A stretch of 64,000 bases of DNA from Kineosporia aurantiaca JCM 3230 (GCA_000719025.1 JODP01000013.1:62001-126000), one strand, 5' to 3'; counted from the first letter of the stretch, positions 8,878 through 17,592 are shown. Notes: generated by a model not told the origin, from the sequence alone. Program-made: numbers and translations.

Positions 8878-9871
8878 AACCACCCGCCCGCTGGTTCCGC
8901 AGCAACCGGCCGGACCGCCGTCCACCGGCGATCCCCTCACCGACCCGACCGCCGCCCTCCTGGAACCGGCCCAGATCGGGCCTCTCTCCGGGCTGCCCCA
9001 GACCACCGGCTACCGCGCCGTGCCGCGCCAACGGGCGATGTCCGACGAGCTGGGCCCGCTGCAGGACCTACCCGGCGTCTGGGAGGGCCCGGGGTTCAGC
9101 CTGATCGCCCGGCCGGACTTCGACGCCGACAACGAGGACGGCTTCTTCCTCCAACTCAACCTGCTGCGCGAGACCCTGGAGTTCACCACGATCGGCTCCC
9201 CGGTGTTCAACCGGGGCAGCCTGCAGAGCGACATCGCCCTGTTCGGCGTGACCTATCTGCACCGGGTCACCGACGCGATCACCGGCGGGGCCCTGCACAT
9301 CGAACCCGGCTTGTTCCTGACCATCCCGGCCACCACCCAGCCCGAGTCCGGCCCGAGCATCGCCCGGCTCGCCACCGTTCCGCACGGAAATGCCGCCTGC
9401 GCGGTCGGTTTCGCGGAGGACATCGAGGGACCGCCCAGCATTCCCCCGCAGAACACCGTACCGTTCCCGAACGGCGCTCCCCCGCCCGCACCCGGCACGA
9501 TCAATCCCTTCGCGGCCTTCAACCTGGCCAAGGAATCCCCGTTCCGCACCAAGCCCCTACCCCCGAACATCACTCAGGCCGTGATCGACGACCCGGCCAC
9601 GCTGACTCGGGCCGCCCTGCGCGGTCTGGAGATTCAGCACATCACCCGGCTGACCACCAGCACCCCACCGGCCGGCGGGGTCGCGAACATCCCGTTCATC
9701 TCGGCCAACGCCGACAACCCGACGCTGGACTCGGTGTTCTGGATCGAGAGCATCAAGGGCCCGGAAGGACGCGAGTACCAGCAACTGCAGTACGTCCAGA
9801 CCGCGATGCTCAGCTTCCGCGGGCTGAACTGGCCGCACGTCACCGTGGGGACGCTGGTGAAGGCCTTCTGA
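8867..9871 (+). CDS. Conserved protein of unknown function, probable beta-barrel ligand-binding fold
   Basis: 334 aa, last gene of the cluster. The N-terminal 45 residues are Pro/Thr-rich and probably disordered. Then GVWEGPGFSLIARPDF, FFLQLNLLRETLEFTTIGSPVFNRGS, DIALFGVTYLHRVTDAITGGALHIEPGLFLTIPATT and IARLATVPHG appear, a pattern of alternating strands resembling lipocalin/nitrobindin-like or 'heme-binding' family proteins annotated in other genomes. I see no signal peptide and no membrane segment. Ligand and role are unknown; membership of the operon (11-nt overlap) suggests binding of a substrate or intermediate of the sugar pathway. Confidence 0.6.
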   Translation: MTTETTRPLVPQQPAGPPSTGDPLTDPTAALLEPAQIGPLSGLPQTTGYRAVPRQRAMSDELGPLQDLPGVWEGPGFSLIARPDFDADNEDGFFLQLNLLRETLEFTTIGSPVFNRGSLQSDIALFGVTYLHRVTDAITGGALHIEPGLFLTIPATTQPESGPSIARLATVPHGNAACAVGFAEDIEGPPSIPPQNTVPFPNGAPPPAPGTINPFAAFNLAKESPFRTKPLPPNITQAVIDDPATLTRAALRGLEIQHITRLTTSTPPAGGVANIPFISANADNPTLDSVFWIESIKGPEGREYQQLQYVQTAMLSFRGLNWPHVTVGTLVKAF

Positions 9872-10018
9872 CCGGTCGCCCGGGACTCCCGGCCGTCGTA
9901 GTCAGGTTCCGGGCGGGCAACCATCGCGTAGGCCAGACCCATCCCTGGGGTCAGGCGACCACGAACCCCGCCGTCGGCCAGAAAGCGCCACTGAGCAGGT
10001 CGGTCGGGCCCGGTCAGG

Positions 10019-10047
10019 GCTCCCGCGGAATGGACCGCCGCGGGAGC
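10019..10047. terminator. Perfect 10-bp GC hairpin closing the sugar cluster
   Basis: Arms GCTCCCGCGG (10019-10028) and CCGCGGGAGC (10038-10047) enclose a 9-nt loop. There is no T-tract. It lies 148 nt after the sugar cluster's last stop and 19 nt before the next plus-strand start, so it may be a Rho-independent-like hairpin, as common in high-GC genomes, or an operator for the downstream gene. The rest of 9872-10066 holds nothing I recognise. Confidence 0.5.
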
Positions 10048-10066
10048 CTCCTGCCACAGTGAGGTC

Positions 10067-11170
10067 ATGACCGCGTCCGTCCTGGGAATCCAGACACTCA
10101 ACCGGGCCCTGTTGCAACGCCAATTGCTGATCGAGCGAGCAGACCTGAACACCGAGCAAGCCGTCGCGCACCTCGTGGGTCTGCAGGCGCAGGCGGTCAA
10201 TCCGCCCTACATCGGCCTCTGGACCCGGCTCAACGGGTTCCGTCTGGACGACCTGGAATCGGCGCTGCTCGACCGTCGCCTGGTCCGGATCGCCCTGCAG
10301 CGATCCACGATCCATCTGGTCACCGCGGATGATGCCCGCAAGCTTCGGGCGGTACTGGCCGAGAGCCTGGCCCGGACGGTTAAGGGGCAGTTCGGCCGGG
10401 CGGTGGAGGGCGTGGATCTGGGCGAACTGGTCTCTCGTGCCTCCGAACTGGTGACCGCCGAGCCGTTGACCTTCGCGGACCTGGGCCGATCGCTGGCCGG
10501 GCGCTGGCCGCAGAACGACCCGAACGCCCTGGCCCAGACCGCCCGGAATCTGCTTCCCCTGGTGCAGATTCCGCCCCGAGGACTATGGTCGAACAGCAGC
10601 GCCGCCACCCACACCACCCTTACCAACTGGCTGGGCCGCGACCTCGACCCAGATGCCGAAGCCGACGAGTACGTCCTCCGTTACCTTGACGCCTTCGGTC
10701 CGGCCAGTGTGCTGGACATGCAGAAGTGGTCTGGGCTGACCCGCCTGAAGCCGGTGTTCGCCCGCCTGGGCGACGCGCTACGCATTTACCAGGACGACGA
10801 GGGCAAAGAGCTGTACGACCTGAACCAAAGGACGCTTCCGGCAGCGGATCTCCCGGTTCCTGTCCGGTTCCTTCCGGAATTCGACAACATCCTGCTCTCG
10901 CACAGCCACCGGCGCCGGATCATGGCGGAGAAGTACAAGCCGCTGGTCTTCACCAGCAACGGAATCATCCGTTCCACCTTCCTGATCGACGGTTTCGTCC
11001 GGGGCCGGTGGCGGGTCGACCGCACCCGCGCCGGGGCCACGCTGGTCGTCGAGCCTTTCGAAAAGCTTTCCAGCAATGGACGCTCGGAGCTCGCCGAAGA
11101 GGGCGAACGGCTGCTCTCGTTCGTCGCCGCAGACGCGGCCCAGCGTGATCTCCGCTTCGAACCGGTCTAG
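10067..11170 (+). CDS. Winged-helix DNA-binding protein, AlkZ/YcaQ-like family
   Basis: 367 aa. LLQRQLLIER, HLVGLQAQAVNPPYIGLWTRL (the LxGLQAQ motif), ALQRSTIHLVTADDA and, near the end, STFLIDGFVRGRWRVDR match the family that includes the DNA glycosylases AlkZ and YcaQ, which unhook crosslinks or remove alkylated bases. Many actinobacterial members are uncharacterised and some sit beside natural-product genes. GAGG is 5 nt upstream of the ATG. Its stop overlaps the convergent ureC stop by 4 nt, so it is a single-gene unit. Function as a glycosylase is family-based only; the catalytic QxQ/QxD motif is represented by QAQ. Confidence 0.8.
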   Translation: MTASVLGIQTLNRALLQRQLLIERADLNTEQAVAHLVGLQAQAVNPPYIGLWTRLNGFRLDDLESALLDRRLVRIALQRSTIHLVTADDARKLRAVLAESLARTVKGQFGRAVEGVDLGELVSRASELVTAEPLTFADLGRSLAGRWPQNDPNALAQTARNLLPLVQIPPRGLWSNSSAATHTTLTNWLGRDLDPDAEADEYVLRYLDAFGPASVLDMQKWSGLTRLKPVFARLGDALRIYQDDEGKELYDLNQRTLPAADLPVPVRFLPEFDNILLSHSHRRRIMAEKYKPLVFTSNGIIRSTFLIDGFVRGRWRVDRTRAGATLVVEPFEKLSSNGRSELAEEGERLLSFVAADAAQRDLRFEPV

Positions 11171-12834
11171 AGGAAGTACAGGCGGCTCAGGCTCACCGAC
11201 TCGGCCGGTTGTGAGGTCACCGGTTCACCGTCGACCGTGACCAAGCCGCTCGGCGACACCCTTACCTGGGCCAGACGATCGTTGCGGAGCATGGATTTCA
11301 GCCCGATCCCCCGAGTGTTGCGCACTCCCACCCGGCGGCGGCGCGTCGTCATTGAATCATTGCCCTCCTCGGCCGCGGCCTGCGAAGTGAACGCCACCGA
11401 CAGATCCGCCGCGGTAGCGCCGTGCGCGCCGAACTGCGGCCCGTAGACCAGAGGCTGCGCGCGGTCGATCGCGGCGTTCGGATCGCCGGTCACCCCATAG
11501 GCCGGGAAGCCGGACTTGAGCACGAGATCGGGCTTGGCGCCGAAGTACGCGGGTTGCCAGAGGACGATATCGGCGAGCTTCCCGACCTCCAGCGTCCCGA
11601 TCTCGTGGCTGAGACCGTGCGCTATGGCCGGGTTCACGGTCAGTTTGGCGATGTACCGCAGGGCCCGGTCGTTGTCGTTCTGCGGGTTCTCCGCACCCAA
11701 CTCCGCCTTCATCTTCCCGGCCATCGCGAACGTCCGTCGGACCGTCTCCCCGGCCCGCCCCATGCCCTGCGCATCGGACGAGGTGATCGGGATGATCCCC
11801 AGGTCGTGCAGCACGTCCTCGGCCCCCATCGTCCCGGCCCGGATCCGGTCGCGGGCCAGCGCCGCGTCCCCCGGGATATCCTCCTTGAGCCCGTGCGCGG
11901 CGAAGATCATGTGATAGTGCTCGGCCACCGCGTCCCTCCCGAACGGCAGCGTGGGGTTGGTCGAGGAGCCGATGACGTTGGGCTCGCCGGCCATCCGCAG
12001 CACGTTGGGCACGTGGCCGCCGCCGCAGCCCTCAATGTGGAAGGCGTGGATCGTGCGCCCGTCCAGAACCGCGAGAGTGTCCTCGACGGAAAGCGATTCG
12101 TTGATCCCGTCGGTGTGCAGGGCGACTTGGACGTCGTACTCCTCGGCTACGGTCAGCGCCGTGTCCAGCGCTCGGGCGTGCGCCCCCATGTCCTCGTGCA
12201 CCTTGAACCCACAGGCGCCGCCCTCCACCAGCGCCTCGACCGAAGAACCCGGGTCCGACGCCGAACCCCGGCCGAGAAAGCCGATGTTCACCGGCCAGGC
12301 ATCGAAAGCGTTGAAGGCGTGCCGCAGGGCCCAGGGCGAGTTCACCCCGACGCCCCAGACCGGCCCGAACTCCTGGCCGATGATCGTGGTGACGCCGGAG
12401 GCGAGCGAGGCCTCCATGATCCGCGGGCTGAGCAGATGCACGTGGCTGTCGATCGCCCCGGCGGTGGCGATCAGCCCTTCGCCGGACACGATGGTGGTGC
12501 CGGTGCCGACCACCACGTCGACCCCGTCCAGCGTGTCCGGGTTCCCGGCCCGCCCGATCCCGCTGATCCGGCCCTCGCGAATCCCGATCGATACCTTACG
12601 GATGCCCTGCACCGCGTCGATCACGACCACGTTCGAGATCACCACATCGCAGGTTTCGCTGACGCGCGCGGCCTTGAGATGCATTCCGTCGCGGGCCGTC
12701 TTGGCGAAGCCGGCCAGGAACTCCTCCCCCGGCCGCTGCGCATCGCTCTCCACCTCGACCACCAGCCCGGTATCCCCCAGCCGGATCCGGTCCCCGCCCC
12801 GAGGCCCGTACACCCCGGCATAGTCGAAACTCAT
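11167..12834 (-). CDS. ureC: Urease alpha subunit, divergent
   Basis: 555 aa versus about 567-573 for typical UreC. Metal ligands are intact: His131 and His133 (DSHVH), carbamylated Lys211 (GFKVHED), HTDGINES, HIEGCGGGHVPN and ITSSDAQGMG with the bridging Asp. The mobile flap differs: the usual MVCHHL is FAAHGL, so the flap cysteine (Cys319 of Klebsiella urease) is Ala313 while the catalytic His (His314 here) is kept. The TTCTPGPW-type stretch is also replaced (VGVNSPWALRHAF). No ureD/E/F/G accessory genes are adjacent. Starts 4 nt inside the ureAB stop. Probably a second, atypical urease of the type known in some actinobacteria; activity depends on nickel maturation proteins encoded elsewhere. 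Confidence 0.9.
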   Translation of the reverse strand: MSFDYAGVYGPRGGDRIRLGDTGLVVEVESDAQRPGEEFLAGFAKTARDGMHLKAARVSETCDVVISNVVVIDAVQGIRKVSIGIREGRISGIGRAGNPDTLDGVDVVVGTGTTIVSGEGLIATAGAIDSHVHLLSPRIMEASLASGVTTIIGQEFGPVWGVGVNSPWALRHAFNAFDAWPVNIGFLGRGSASDPGSSVEALVEGGACGFKVHEDMGAHARALDTALTVAEEYDVQVALHTDGINESLSVEDTLAVLDGRTIHAFHIEGCGGGHVPNVLRMAGEPNVIGSSTNPTLPFGRDAVAEHYHMIFAAHGLKEDIPGDAALARDRIRAGTMGAEDVLHDLGIIPITSSDAQGMGRAGETVRRTFAMAGKMKAELGAENPQNDNDRALRYIAKLTVNPAIAHGLSHEIGTLEVGKLADIVLWQPAYFGAKPDLVLKSGFPAYGVTGDPNAAIDRAQPLVYGPQFGAHGATAADLSVAFTSQAAAEEGNDSMTTRRRRVGVRNTRGIGLKSMLRNDRLAQVRVSPSGLVTVDGEPVTSQPAESVSLSRLYFL

Positions 12835-13514
12835 TCCGCCCCCAGGTATCCGCAGGCCCGCGCCTTGTCCAGCGCGGACTCCAAGGCCCCGGGCGCGTCC
12901 AGTGGACCGTCCACCAACCCGGCGAAACCGATCACCACCCGGCCCCCTCCGATCGGCGTGAGCTCCACGTCCCTGCTCTCCCCCGGCCCGAACCTCACGG
13001 TTCCCCCCGCTTCCACAGCTAACCGACGTCCATAAGCACCTTTTCGATCAAACCGCAGCCGGGGATTGACCTCGAAAAAGTGAAAATGCGAAGTGACGCT
13101 GATCGGGACCGTCGCGGTATTGGTCACCGTGACCGTCACCGCGTCCGGAAAGGACACCGGCCCCGCCGACCCCGGCAGAACCGCACCCGGCGCCTCGTCC
13201 CCCATCGACGTCCCCTGAAACAGATCCGTGACCACGACCAGCCGTGTCCCGTCGTCGAACACCGCCTCCACCTCGACCTGCCCCACCACGTCGGCCACCC
13301 CCGGCAGCACATCCTCCGCTGCGAGCACCTCCCGGCCTGCGGTCATCGCCTCCGCCAGCCGCGCCCCGTCCCGCGCGGCCTCACACACCGCGTCCGCGAT
13401 CAACGCCGTCGCCTCCGGCACATTCAGCCGCAACCCCCGCGCCCTACGGGCCCGGGCCAGCTCGGCGGCCGTGAAGATCAGCAGCCGGTCACGTTCGGTC
13501 GGCGTCAGGCGCAT
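12831..13514 (-). CDS. ureAB: Urease gamma-beta fusion subunit
   Basis: 227 aa. The first ~100 residues are UreA (MRLTPTERDRLLIFTAAELARARRARGLRLNVPEATALIADAVCEAARDG in pattern), the rest is UreB (VTNTATVPISVTSHFHFFEVN, then FGPGESRDVELTPIGG). The fused form is known in some bacteria. The UreA part shows LPGVADVVGQVEVEAVF where a stand-alone UreA would end, so the linker is short. Overlaps ureC by 4 nt and is the first gene of this two-gene operon; the promoter must lie to the right, near the inverted-repeat element at 13630-13760. The gap 13515-13629 is C-rich and otherwise featureless. Confidence 0.92.
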   Translation of the reverse strand: MRLTPTERDRLLIFTAAELARARRARGLRLNVPEATALIADAVCEAARDGARLAEAMTAGREVLAAEDVLPGVADVVGQVEVEAVFDDGTRLVVVTDLFQGTSMGDEAPGAVLPGSAGPVSFPDAVTVTVTNTATVPISVTSHFHFFEVNPRLRFDRKGAYGRRLAVEAGGTVRFGPGESRDVELTPIGGGRVVIGFAGLVDGPLDAPGALESALDKARACGYLGAE

Positions 13515-13629
13515 GCCCGCGAGCCTAACCCTCCCCCACCTCCCCCCTCCTGATCACGCCCCACCCCTCCCCCTTCCGCGACCATCCTCTTCCCCATCCC
13601 CACGCCGTCCACGTGTCCCCCACCCCCTT

Positions 13630-13760
13630 CGTGATCATGGACTTTCTTCCCCGTGATCATGGACTTTCTCCCCGGTGATCATGGAGAACCAACCAGGCTG
13701 GTTCTCCATGATCACGGGGGTAAAAGTCCATGATCACGGGGGTAAATCTCCATGATCACG
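13630..13760. repeat. Nested inverted-repeat element of CGTGATCATGGA units (six copies)
   Basis: Three forward units start at 13630, about 13651 and about 13673 (the last begins GGTGATCATGGA), followed by three reverse units ending TCCATGATCACG, the last at 13749-13760. The inner pair is an almost loop-free palindrome in which GGAGAACCA faces TGGTTCTCC; the outer pairs carry short C-rich or G-rich spacers (TTCCCC / GGGGGTAAA). Same unit as the element at 3315-3434. Positioned between the ureAB start and the tauE-like stop. Each unit also holds the palindrome TGATCA. Confidence 0.88.
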
Positions 13761-13774
13761 ACAATGAAGGTTGA

Positions 13775-13816
13775 GGCCACGGGGTTCAGGCCAGGGGGTT
13801 CAGGCCAGGGGGTTCA
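13775..13816. repeat. Three tandem copies of a 14-bp unit, GGCCAGGGGGTTCA
   Basis: Units occupy 13775-13788 (one mismatch, GGCCACGGGGTTCA), 13789-13802 and 13803-13816. The third copy contains, in its TTCA, the stop codon (TCA on this strand) of the minus-strand permease, so the repeat copies lie downstream of that gene and add alternative stop codons out to the repeat edge. No function is evident; probable slippage product. Confidence 0.85.
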
Positions 13817-14614
13817 GGCGAGTTCGGCGGCGGAGGCTGCGAGGACGAGGATGAGCAGGCCGAGGTAGCCCCAGGCATGAGCACGGTCGGGAATCGTCGG
13901 CGGTCTACGGCGTAGCAGCACGACGACGGGGACGGCGCCGAGGAGCAGGAGCAGGCCGGCGCCGAGATCGACCGTTCCTACCGAGAACAACGCGGTGCGG
14001 ACGCCGCTGGAGTGGTGGGCGATGAGGAACGTGGCGCAGGCGGGCAAGCTGATTGCGAGGGTTAGGGGGTTTGCCAGGGTGGCCGCCTCGCTCATCCTCA
14101 GGCCCGAGCGTCGCAGTAGGGGCACGGTCATCACGCTGCCGCCGACGCCGAGGAAAGAGGCGATGGCTCCGATCGGGGCGGCGACCGGGATCGGAATCGC
14201 CAGTTCCTGGCCCGGGTCAGGCACGTCCGGGGATGGTCGGAGGAAGCCGGGGCGGGCAAGAACGTCGAGCACGGTGAGCGCTAGGTAGAGGACGAATCCC
14301 CAGGAGATGAGGGTGGTGGGGGCTCGGACGGCCAGGGCGGCGCCGATCACCCCTCCGATGGCCAGCAGCAGGAGCAGCGGTCGGCTGCCGCGCAGGCGGG
14401 CCAGGATTGGACGCGGGGTGGCGACGGTGGCGACCGCGGCGTTGACGACCATGACGAGGGACGAGGTCGCCACCGCGACAGTGGAGGCCGTCGACCCGTC
14501 CGCCGCCTCTAGCCAGACGATCACCGGAACTGTGACGAATCCACCCCCGAAGCCGAAGAGCACCGTGGTCAGGCCGGTCAGGACGCCGATCAGGAACAGG
14601 ACGAGAAGGAGCAC
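13814..14614 (-). CDS. TauE/SafE-family membrane permease
   Basis: 266 aa, highly hydrophobic with about eight membrane segments. LIGVLTGLTTVLFGFGGGFVTVPVIVWL and, in the second half, PIGAIASFLGVGGSVMTVPLLRRSGL are the two family repeats with GxGGG motifs. Members export sulfite, sulfoacetate or related organic anions; the substrate here is unknown. Transcribed divergently from an AraC-type regulator (start 14699), 84 nt away, which is the obvious candidate controller. The start is the ATG at 14614; the AAGGAG that would precede it lies within 10 nt. Confidence 0.85.
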   Translation of the reverse strand: MLLLVLFLIGVLTGLTTVLFGFGGGFVTVPVIVWLEAADGSTASTVAVATSSLVMVVNAAVATVATPRPILARLRGSRPLLLLLAIGGVIGAALAVRAPTTLISWGFVLYLALTVLDVLARPGFLRPSPDVPDPGQELAIPIPVAAPIGAIASFLGVGGSVMTVPLLRRSGLRMSEAATLANPLTLAISLPACATFLIAHHSSGVRTALFSVGTVDLGAGLLLLLGAVPVVVLLRRRPPTIPDRAHAWGYLGLLILVLAASAAELA

Positions 14615-14698
14615 TCGAACCAGTCAAGCCGGGTCGACGACGGCGGACAATCGAAGGCCAAGCAGAAACCATCGAGTTTCGGCCAGCATGATGGACGC

Positions 14699-15502
14699 AT
14701 GCGGAACGTCCCCCTGGGCGACTTCGACCACCTCCCCACCGAGGTCCTGGCGATCGCCACCGACTACCCGCCCGGCTATCTCCTGCCTGCGCACGAGCAC
14801 CGGCGGGCACAGTTCCTCTATGCGGCGACCGGGACGATGCTGGTCGAGACGACGGACGGGGCGTGGACCGTGCCGGGCGAACGTGCGGTCCTAATCCCGC
14901 CCGGCACCCGTCATCAGGTGCGCATGCTCGACGTCCGTACCTCCAGCTTGTACATCGAACCCGCCGCGGTGCCCTGGTGGCCGCATTCCTGCCGGGTGGT
15001 GGACGTCGGCCCGATGCTGCGCGAACTGGTGCTCTCCGCGGCCGATCTCGAAGCCACCTACGCCGCGGAAAGCCGCGATCAGGCTCTGGTTTCCCTGATC
15101 CTGTTCGAGCTGTCCGCGCTCACCGAGGTCTCCCTGCACATTCCGCTTCCGCACAGCACTCCGCTGGTCGAGCTGAGCCGCCGCTATCTCGCGGCGCCGG
15201 ACCTGGCGGTGCGCAACACCGACTGGGCCCGCACCGTGGCGATGAGCGAGCGCACCTTCGCCCGCCGGTTCCGCGAGGAGACCGGGATGAGCGCGGCCGC
15301 CTGGCGAGCCAAGGCCCGGCTCCTGGCTTCCGTTCCGCTGCTGCACCACCAGAACGTCGCCCAGGTCGCCGCCGCCCTCGGCTACTCAACGCCGGCCGCG
15401 TTCTCCTACGCCTTCCACCGCGCGTTCGGGGTCGCGCCGTCTACGCTCCGAAACCGACCTGTTGCCCATTCCCGTCCTCCGGTGCTAGGACCTGACGTGT
15501 GA
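14699..15502 (+). CDS. AraC-family transcriptional regulator with cupin sensor
   Basis: 267 aa. The N-terminal cupin has LPAHEHRRAQFLYAATG and a VPGERAVLIPPGTRHQV turn (metal or ligand pocket). The C-terminal double helix-turn-helix runs from about residue 155, with WARTVAMSERTFARRFREETG and VAQVAAALGYSTPAAFSYAFHRAFG as recognition segments. Members of this layout (NimR-like) commonly regulate an adjacent divergent exporter, here the TauE-type permease. The stop is directly followed, with a GTGA overlap, by agmatine deiminase, which could make both co-transcribed. Confidence 0.9.
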   Translation: MRNVPLGDFDHLPTEVLAIATDYPPGYLLPAHEHRRAQFLYAATGTMLVETTDGAWTVPGERAVLIPPGTRHQVRMLDVRTSSLYIEPAAVPWWPHSCRVVDVGPMLRELVLSAADLEATYAAESRDQALVSLILFELSALTEVSLHIPLPHSTPLVELSRRYLAAPDLAVRNTDWARTVAMSERTFARRFREETGMSAAAWRAKARLLASVPLLHHQNVAQVAAALGYSTPAAFSYAFHRAFGVAPSTLRNRPVAHSRPPVLGPDV

Positions 15503-16512
15503 CCTCAGGCCCAGACCACCGCCGCATGCCCGCCGAGTGGGAGCCGCACCAGCGCACCTGGATGGCCTTCCCCACCGCGAACCCGACGTTCGGCGAGTCC
15601 GACAGCCCGGACCTGGCCCGCGCGCGTCAGGCCTGGAGCGCGGTCGCCAACGCGATCGTCCCATTCGAACCGGTCACCATCCTGGTGAACCCGGGCGATC
15701 AGAAGGCGGCCCAGAGCGTCCTCAATCCAGCTGTTCAGCTGGTCGAGGTGCCGATCGACGACGCGTGGCTGCGCGATTCCGGCCCGACCTTCGTCACCTC
15801 GGGGGCTAAGCCGCTGGCGGTGGACTGGCGGTTCAACGGCTGGGGCGCCCAGTCCTGGGCCCGCTGGGAGCACGACGCACTGGCCGCCCGCGCTGTCGCC
15901 GAGCTGACCGGGACCGAGGTGAGTTCGTCCACGCTCACCCAGGAAGGCGGCGCGATCCACGTCGACGGCGCCGGCACCGTGCTGCTCACCGAGACCGTGC
16001 AGCTCGACCCGGACCGCAACCCGGACTGGACCCGCGCCCAGGTCGAGGCCGAGGTGCACGCCCAGCTGGGCACCAACCGGGCGATCTGGCTGCCCCGCGG
16101 GCTGACCGCCGACTACGGCGAGTTCGGTACCCGGGGCCACGTCGATATCGTCGCCGCCTTCACTGCTTCCGGCGGCGTCGTCGTCCATACCCAAACCGAC
16201 CCCGGGCACCCGGATTACGAGGTGAGCCGCGAGGTCACCGAGATTCTGCGGGAGGCCCAGCTCAACGTGGTCGAACTCCTGGCTCCCGAGCAGCACGAGG
16301 TCGACGGGGAACTGGTCGACCATTCCTATGTGAACCACTTCGTGGCCAATTCCGTGGTCATCGCCTGCTCTTTCGACGACCCTCGGGACGCCCAGGCGGT
16401 CGAAGTCCTCGAAAAGGTTTATCCGGGGCGAACAGTTCTCTCGGTTGATGCACGCGACATTTTCGCTTTCGGGGGCGGAATTCACTGCATCACCCAGCAA
16501 CAGCCGCTTTAG
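15499..16512 (+). CDS. aguA: Agmatine deiminase / peptidylarginine deiminase-like protein
   Basis: 337 aa, GTG start overlapping the regulator's stop. The beta/alpha-propeller guanidine-modifying fold is shown by MPAEWEPHQRTWMAFPT, VPIDDAWLRDSGPTFV (substrate-binding Asp and Arg-Asp-Ser-Gly), LTQEGGAIHVDGAG, GTRGHVDIVAAF (catalytic His) and the nucleophile Cys330 in GGGIHCITQQ near the C-terminus. It should hydrolyse agmatine to N-carbamoylputrescine and ammonia. An N-carbamoylputrescine amidase is not adjacent. With urease and the carboxylase cluster it adds a third route for releasing nitrogen from guanidino or urea compounds in this window. Confidence 0.88.
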   Translation: MTSGPDHRRMPAEWEPHQRTWMAFPTANPTFGESDSPDLARARQAWSAVANAIVPFEPVTILVNPGDQKAAQSVLNPAVQLVEVPIDDAWLRDSGPTFVTSGAKPLAVDWRFNGWGAQSWARWEHDALAARAVAELTGTEVSSSTLTQEGGAIHVDGAGTVLLTETVQLDPDRNPDWTRAQVEAEVHAQLGTNRAIWLPRGLTADYGEFGTRGHVDIVAAFTASGGVVVHTQTDPGHPDYEVSREVTEILREAQLNVVELLAPEQHEVDGELVDHSYVNHFVANSVVIACSFDDPRDAQAVEVLEKVYPGRTVLSVDARDIFAFGGGIHCITQQQPL

Positions 16513-16572
16513 GCATTGCGCCGAGCGGGTTTTCGGGTCGCCGCCGGGGCCTGACTGCCTACGCTGAAGAAC

Positions 16573-17451
16573 ATGGTCGTCAACAGCATGGGGGACGAGG
16601 ATCTTTCCGGTCGGGACCTGCGGCACGCCCGCCTGAAAGACTACAAACTGCCCGGCGCCGATCTGAGCCGCTGCATCCTTCAGGGCACAGACCTGCGCGG
16701 CACGGATCTGCACGGGGCCAACCTCACCCGGGCCAACCTGGAGGGCGCCAACCTCGCCGGGGTGGACCTGACCAGCGCCAAACTCCAGTACACGATGCTG
16801 GCCTGGGCCAACCTGCAGGGCGCCCAGCTGCGCGGGGCCGACCTGCACGAGGGCCGCCTGCACGGCGCCGACCTGTGCAACGCCGACCTGCACGGCGCCG
16901 ACCTCGACCACGCCGACCTGGGCGACGCGGCGATCCGCGGCGCCGACCTGAGCGGCGCCAAGCTCACCTACGTCCGGATGACCCACGCCGACCTGAAGAA
17001 GGCCGAGGTCTCCAACGCCGACCTCGACCACGCCAGCCTGGCCGGCGCCCACATGACCGAGACCCACCTGGTCGCGGTCAATCTCAGCGATGCCGACCTG
17101 ACCGGCGCATCGCTCGGCGGCACCGACCTGACCGGCGCCGACCTCACCGCCGCCCGGATGCGCGAAATCACCATGGGCCGTTCCGGCCGGTCCGGCAGCG
17201 TGCACCTCGACCGCGCCGACCTCACCGGCGCCGACCTCCGCGACGCCAAACTCTCCTCGGTCAGCCTGACCGGCGCCAATCTGAGCGGGGCCGATCTGAG
17301 CGGCCTGTCCGCCTTCGACGTGGATGTGACCGACGTGATCTGGGACCGGCGGACCCGGTGGGACTATCACCACGAACTGGCCATTGAGGACGCGTCGAGC
17401 GATCTTGGGAACGGGACTTACCGGGTGGTGAAGCGGTACGTAATGCGGTGA
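16573..17451 (+). CDS. Pentapeptide-repeat protein
   Basis: 292 aa, of which about residues 20-255 are tandem pentapeptides of the A(D/N)LxG type (e.g. GADLSRC, GTDLRGTDLHGANL, GADLTGADLRDAKL). This predicts a right-handed quadrilateral beta-helix. Some members mimic DNA and bind gyrase (Qnr, MfpA), but the diagnostic features of those proteins are not obvious and the role is unknown. One interruption (MREITMGRSGRSGSVHLDR) around residue 200 could be a loop. The final 40 residues are not repeated. A second in-frame ATG at 16588 is an alternative start. Monocistronic, by spacing. Confidence 0.88.
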   Translation: MVVNSMGDEDLSGRDLRHARLKDYKLPGADLSRCILQGTDLRGTDLHGANLTRANLEGANLAGVDLTSAKLQYTMLAWANLQGAQLRGADLHEGRLHGADLCNADLHGADLDHADLGDAAIRGADLSGAKLTYVRMTHADLKKAEVSNADLDHASLAGAHMTETHLVAVNLSDADLTGASLGGTDLTGADLTAARMREITMGRSGRSGSVHLDRADLTGADLRDAKLSSVSLTGANLSGADLSGLSAFDVDVTDVIWDRRTRWDYHHELAIEDASSDLGNGTYRVVKRYVMR

Positions 17452-17592
17452 GGCAGAGACCAGTGCAGAAAAAGCCTTCGGCAGTCGGTGGAAAAGGCCC
17501 GCCTGGACTCATTCGTCTCGTTAATCCCACGGTTAACAGATCCGGAATTCCCGGCGACCCTCATTGCCGAACTCGGGACGTTCACCCCTAGA

